Shown piece by piece: positions 61,212-64,000 of a stretch of DNA of 64,000 nucleotides. The DNA comes from Lachnospiraceae bacterium (GTDB lineage: Bacteria > Bacillota > Clostridia > Lachnospirales > Lachnospiraceae), in contig SVDY01000008.1 in the NCBI GenBank assembly GCA_015057665.1, forward strand, positions 26,303 to 90,302. The letters are read 5' to 3'. Both the position numbers and the translations under genes were made by a program. Numbering within the stretch: the first letter of the stretch is position 1; the number at the start of each line of letters is the position of its first letter. The notes under the pieces were generated by a model that saw only the letters and a list, made by a program, of their open reading frames with translations, searched no databases and was not told the origin of the DNA.

Positions 61212-61643
61212 TTGGAAGAGAAAAGAACATACGAATTGAATCATGAATTAAAAAGAAATGGGTGCTTATACCGCTTACTTGCTGCCCGTTACGATTTGCC
61301 AGAGTGTGCTTTCTGGATTTTATATGTCTTACGTTCCAATTATGCACTTCTTACCCAGAGGGATCTTTGTGATTATCTGAAACAGCCAAAACAGTCCATT
61401 AACACAGGATTAAAGAAGTTAATAGATAAAAATTACATTGAACTCTCTACTGCTGATGACAAAAGAATTAAATATATTGAGTTTACCGAGGCAGGAAGAA
61501 AGTTTGCAGAAGAAACCATAGACAAAGTGATAGAAGCGGAAAAAAAAGCAGTAACCGGGCTGTCAGAAGATGAAAAAGAAATTTTGTTTTCTGTTTTTCA
61601 CAAATATACGGACTTGTTGGAAGAACGATTCGAATTAATTTAA
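61212..61643 (+). CDS. MarR family transcriptional regulator
   Basis: A 143-residue winged-helix regulator. LTQRDLCDYLKQPKQSINTGLKKL is the helix-turn-helix and DDKRIKYIEFTEAGRKF the wing. The start is a TTG with AGGAGG eight bases upstream. The promoter carries a perfect inverted repeat that is the likely autoregulatory site. The adjacent ABC-F gene is its probable regulatory partner, but it is upstream and separated by the hairpin, so the link is inference. Confidence 0.88.
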   Translation: MEEKRTYELNHELKRNGCLYRLLAARYDLPECAFWILYVLRSNYALLTQRDLCDYLKQPKQSINTGLKKLIDKNYIELSTADDKRIKYIEFTEAGRKFAEETIDKVIEAEKKAVTGLSEDEKEILFSVFHKYTDLLEERFELI

Positions 61644-61678
61644 TAAAAAGTCATAGATTTCATAATCTAAATATGAAT

Positions 61679-61765
61679 AAGAAATGTGCAGTATTTTATA
61701 GAAAAACCGCATCGTCAAAAATGCCTTGTGAGCTAAGGTTTTTTATAAATTACTGCACACTTCTT
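61679..61765. repeat. 87-bp imperfect inverted-repeat element
   Basis: Arms of about 29-30 bases (61679-61708 and 61737-61765) are complementary apart from a bulge and two or three mismatches, and enclose 28 bases. Inner ends read AAAAACC and GGTTTTTT, so it could end transcription from both convergent neighbours; the long arms also suit a miniature inverted-repeat element. Confidence 0.75.
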
Positions 61766-61793
61766 TTGAAAATTAATTAGTGCAACACATTTT

Positions 61794-62579
61794 TTATTCT
61801 ATTGTAAATTCTGCCATAAGCCAATATTGATCAAAATCTCCAGGAGACTTTACATCCAACACATCTTTTATTACTCTATATTTTCCGGTCTCCAATTTCC
61901 CATAGAGCCAGTCAAATTTGATTTCCTGTTCTGTTTCTTTCGCTGCTTTTAGTGGATAGGCGACAGATACAAAAGCATATTCGCAGATTGGCTCTACAGG
62001 TACCCATTCCTTTAAGGTCTCATCATACTGTTCTATCATAAACCAGGCCCCATAAGTGAATTCTTTTCGAAGCTGATTCTGGAATATTACAGTAAGTTTT
62101 GAAGGAGAGGCTTCTTTTACGGAGAGGGTCACTCCGCCTAAGTTGTTTTCATTGTAGGCAAAGATTCTCCATGTTCCATCTACACATGCAATCATGCGGT
62201 TTTCTCTTCGCCCTGACTGAGCACCATTTGATTCGGATTCAAAGTTGACCTCACCATCTACAGAAGGAATCTGGTCCTGTGGAATTACTTTGTCAAAATT
62301 TCGATCCATCACACCGCATTTTAATCCCTGAACTGTCTCCCCCGTATCAACATATAATCTTCCGTCAATCATAAAATGAAGAGGAATCTTATTATTTGTT
62401 TCCGGTACATTCCCCTCTGTATGATTAGTAGAACCGGCATCATCAACGGTACTGGTATCATTAGCGACACCAGTATTATTCATATGAACATTCTTTTCTA
62501 AAGGAAGATCCTGTTCATTACAGCTTACAAAAGTAAACATAAGAATTAGAATTAACATGATTGAATATATTTTTTTCAT
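61794..62579 (-). CDS. Lipoprotein of the sigma-factor cassette
   Basis: A 261-residue lipoprotein. The signal peptide ends in FTFVSCNEQ (lipobox cysteine at residue 20). A Thr/Asn-rich linker (25-65) precedes a domain that contains FMIDGRLYVDTGE and a C-terminal beta-sandwich with LTVIFQNQLRKEFTYG and YGKLETGKYRVIKDV, which resembles bacterial Ig-like domains. Function unknown. It is 15 bases downstream of the anti-sigma-like gene. Confidence 0.75.
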   Translation of the reverse strand: MKKIYSIMLILILMFTFVSCNEQDLPLEKNVHMNNTGVANDTSTVDDAGSTNHTEGNVPETNNKIPLHFMIDGRLYVDTGETVQGLKCGVMDRNFDKVIPQDQIPSVDGEVNFESESNGAQSGRRENRMIACVDGTWRIFAYNENNLGGVTLSVKEASPSKLTVIFQNQLRKEFTYGAWFMIEQYDETLKEWVPVEPICEYAFVSVAYPLKAAKETEQEIKFDWLYGKLETGKYRVIKDVLDVKSPGDFDQYWLMAEFTIE

Positions 62580-62594
62580 CCAAACACTTCCCTT

Positions 62595-63461
62595 CTACTG
62601 TTTTGGCATATTCATAATGTAAGTTTCTTCAATTGCCGGCACAAACCAACCAGGTAATAACTGTGAAGTACCGTCGTTCATTTCTTTTTCCTTCTCATAA
62701 AAATGATAAAATGGAATGGCCATGTCTGTTTCTTCATCGTAAAGATACACGAAGGAAACTTGGTAGGTTATGTCTTCTTTTGGCGCGTCATTTTCAAATG
62801 AAAGATATTTTCCCCCAGTTAAAAGAGACAAAGCTTTTACCTGATCAATATAAAAATAGTGGCCATAGATTTCATAAGGTGTGATTTTTTGTAATTCTTT
62901 TTCAAATATACCAAGATCATTTAAAAGCATATAAGAAGAATTCAGAGTCAGCCCTGTATAAACAGGTAATGCATCTGCTGTACATACTAAGTAGTCTTCC
63001 ATAGAGACGGCATTTTTATAATCTGCCGTGGAATCCTCTTCTGTTTTGGCAGGGACAAAAGAATAATAGGAAAAGCCATTATGATCCGTTGCCCCGCGGT
63101 CAAAGGAGCTGTAATCCGGCAGAGTCAGTTTCTGATTTCTGACCGTTCCTCCCGGTCCGTCTCCATGATCAGGCATAGTATCTGTATCGTCTTTCGTTCC
63201 CGATGCATTTCCTTCTGTTGGGTCTATAACTTGATCTTTCATCTCAAATGCACCATCGCTTCCAACAGAGCCTCCAAATCCTCCTAAGAAGGCAGATGCA
63301 TAAAAGATACCGGTCATCATAATACTAAGACAGGCTGCCGATACCAGCAGCTTAGACCAGTTCTTTTTCACAGGCTGGGGATGCTGTCTTATCAAATCGG
63401 CTGATTCTATCAGATCTTCATCCAGATATTGAAAGGCATCCATCAAATCTTCCGGTTTCAT
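62595..63461 (-). CDS. Anti-sigma-factor-like membrane protein
   Basis: A 288-residue single-pass protein. A short cytoplasmic part (residues 1-33, MKPEDLMDAFQYLDEDLIESADL) is followed by one transmembrane segment (about 36-58) and a long extracytoplasmic region. The position, overlapping the sigma factor gene by four bases, and topology suit an anti-sigma factor, although no zinc-binding motif is present. GGAGGG precedes the ATG. Confidence 0.7.
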   Translation of the reverse strand: MKPEDLMDAFQYLDEDLIESADLIRQHPQPVKKNWSKLLVSAACLSIMMTGIFYASAFLGGFGGSVGSDGAFEMKDQVIDPTEGNASGTKDDTDTMPDHGDGPGGTVRNQKLTLPDYSSFDRGATDHNGFSYYSFVPAKTEEDSTADYKNAVSMEDYLVCTADALPVYTGLTLNSSYMLLNDLGIFEKELQKITPYEIYGHYFYIDQVKALSLLTGGKYLSFENDAPKEDITYQVSFVYLYDEETDMAIPFYHFYEKEKEMNDGTSQLLPGWFVPAIEETYIMNMPKQ

Positions 63462-64000
63462 AGTTCAAATCCCTCCTGTCTTAAATAATCTTTTAATCCC
63501 TGTCTTGTACGGAAAAGCATGCTTTTGGTTTTCGGAATACTCATTCCATAATAAGAAGCAATATCCTTTAAAGAATCCATAAAATAATACCGGCCAATAA
63601 AAACATTGCGTACCTGTGGCGGCAGGGTTCGAATATAAGAATTCAATGCTTCCGCAAGCAGATGGACATCAACAGTTTCTTCTGTCTGATTCCCTCCGGA
63701 AATGCAGTCAGAAAGTTCCGATAAAGATAATACATACTCAGACTGCACTCTTTTCTGTCTGTGTTTCATGCGGTAAATGTCTATGGATAAATGCCGTGTA
63801 ATCTTTCCCAAATAGGTGGATAAGACATTGGGTCTTGCCGGAGGAATAGAATTCCAGGCTTTAAAATAAGTATCATTGACGCTTTCATGACTGTCTTCCG
63901 AATCTGCTAAAATATTATAGGCAATTTTAAAAAGATAATGTCCATATTTTTCATCGGTACAGGAAATGGCTTCTTCTTTACGGGCCCAGTAAAGATCCAC
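63458..64000 (-). CDS. ECF-type RNA polymerase sigma factor, 5' end cut by the window
   Basis: At least 180 residues of an ECF sigma-70 protein. Region 2 shows YLFKIAYNILADSEDSHESVNDTYFKAW, and region 4 QVRNVFIGRYYFMDSLKDIASYYGMSIPKTKSMLFRTRQGL. The frame is open to the window edge, where a GTG could be a start; related proteins usually carry about ten more residues before this point, so the true start is probably outside. It heads a sigma/anti-sigma-like/lipoprotein cassette. Confidence 0.88.
   Translation of the reverse strand: MDLYWARKEEAISCTDEKYGHYLFKIAYNILADSEDSHESVNDTYFKAWNSIPPARPNVLSTYLGKITRHLSIDIYRMKHRQKRVQSEYVLSLSELSDCISGGNQTEETVDVHLLAEALNSYIRTLPPQVRNVFIGRYYFMDSLKDIASYYGMSIPKTKSMLFRTRQGLKDYLRQEGFEL

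Noticed and set aside
1..64000. tRNA or rRNA genes
   Set aside because: Intergenic gaps were read on both strands; none shows a cloverleaf-like or rRNA-like sequence.

Overview
The window reads as a chromosomal segment of a low-GC, spore-forming, Gram-positive anaerobe of the Clostridia, most probably Lachnospiraceae. The evidence is a DUF5688 protein, the sporulation proteins YqfC/YqfD and a BofC-like protein, a ribosomal protein L27 that keeps its cleavable N-terminal peptide next to the Prp protease, Bacillota-type LexA boxes, strong AGGAGG ribosome-binding sites and several TTG starts. The genus cannot be fixed from the sequence alone. Most of the window is ordinary housekeeping DNA, with a few accessory genes set between operons.

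Layout, left part. 1-5.8 kb: the tail of a lipoprotein, a DUF5688 protein, an AI-2E-type permease, a DUF4250 protein, and a histidine phosphatase-rarA-small membrane protein operon. 5.3-10.5 kb: a SEC-C protein, an unknown protein, then a VanR/VanS-like two-component system overlapping a CBS-domain inorganic pyrophosphatase. 10.7-13.8 kb: a nuclease-helicase fusion with sfsA. 13.9-23.4 kb: yqfC-yqfD, phoH-ybeY, two flavoproteins, proB-DUF896-proA and a NUDIX hydrolase. 23.4-32.1 kb: the rimP-nusA-rnpM-L7Ae-infB-rbfA-DHH-truB-ribF translation operon, whose leader carries a UUCG terminator-like hairpin and whose IF-2 has a 31-residue Arg/Asn/Gly repeat. 32.3-34.4 kb: a cytidylate-kinase-like protein, an orphan AT-rich membrane protein and a ribokinase.

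Layout, right part. 34.7-37.7 kb (minus): amidase, tyrosine recombinase and a HAD protein of the RNA-repair-associated type. 37.8-39.8 kb: a TtcA-like protein, then a LysM protein divergent from lexA with several LexA boxes between them. 39.9-50.0 kb (minus): rsfS, yqeK, nadD, yhbY, obgE, rpmA, prp, rplU, rng and the TIGR03936/TIGR03960 radical-SAM pair, interrupted by a plus-strand SH3-repeat secreted protein. 50.3-55.6 kb, the most accessory stretch: an ABC exporter fused to a GNAT acetyltransferase, a RhuM-Fic fusion protein with a LexA-like box at its promoter, and a secreted serpin. 55.7-64 kb: a second AI-2E permease, the PFL/ACT pair, WalJ, an ABC-F protein, a MarR regulator with an unusual promoter palindrome, and an ECF sigma/anti-sigma-like/lipoprotein cassette running off the right edge.

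No complete new multi-gene system is evident. The strongest leads are the RhuM-Fic gene with a candidate SOS box, the ABC-GNAT fusion, the serpin, the IF-2 repeat, the MarR promoter whose 15-bp inverted repeat starts in the -35/-10 spacer and recurs at 33.45 kb, a terminator hairpin that contains the Shine-Dalgarno of the next gene, and an 87-bp inverted-repeat element at 61.7 kb.
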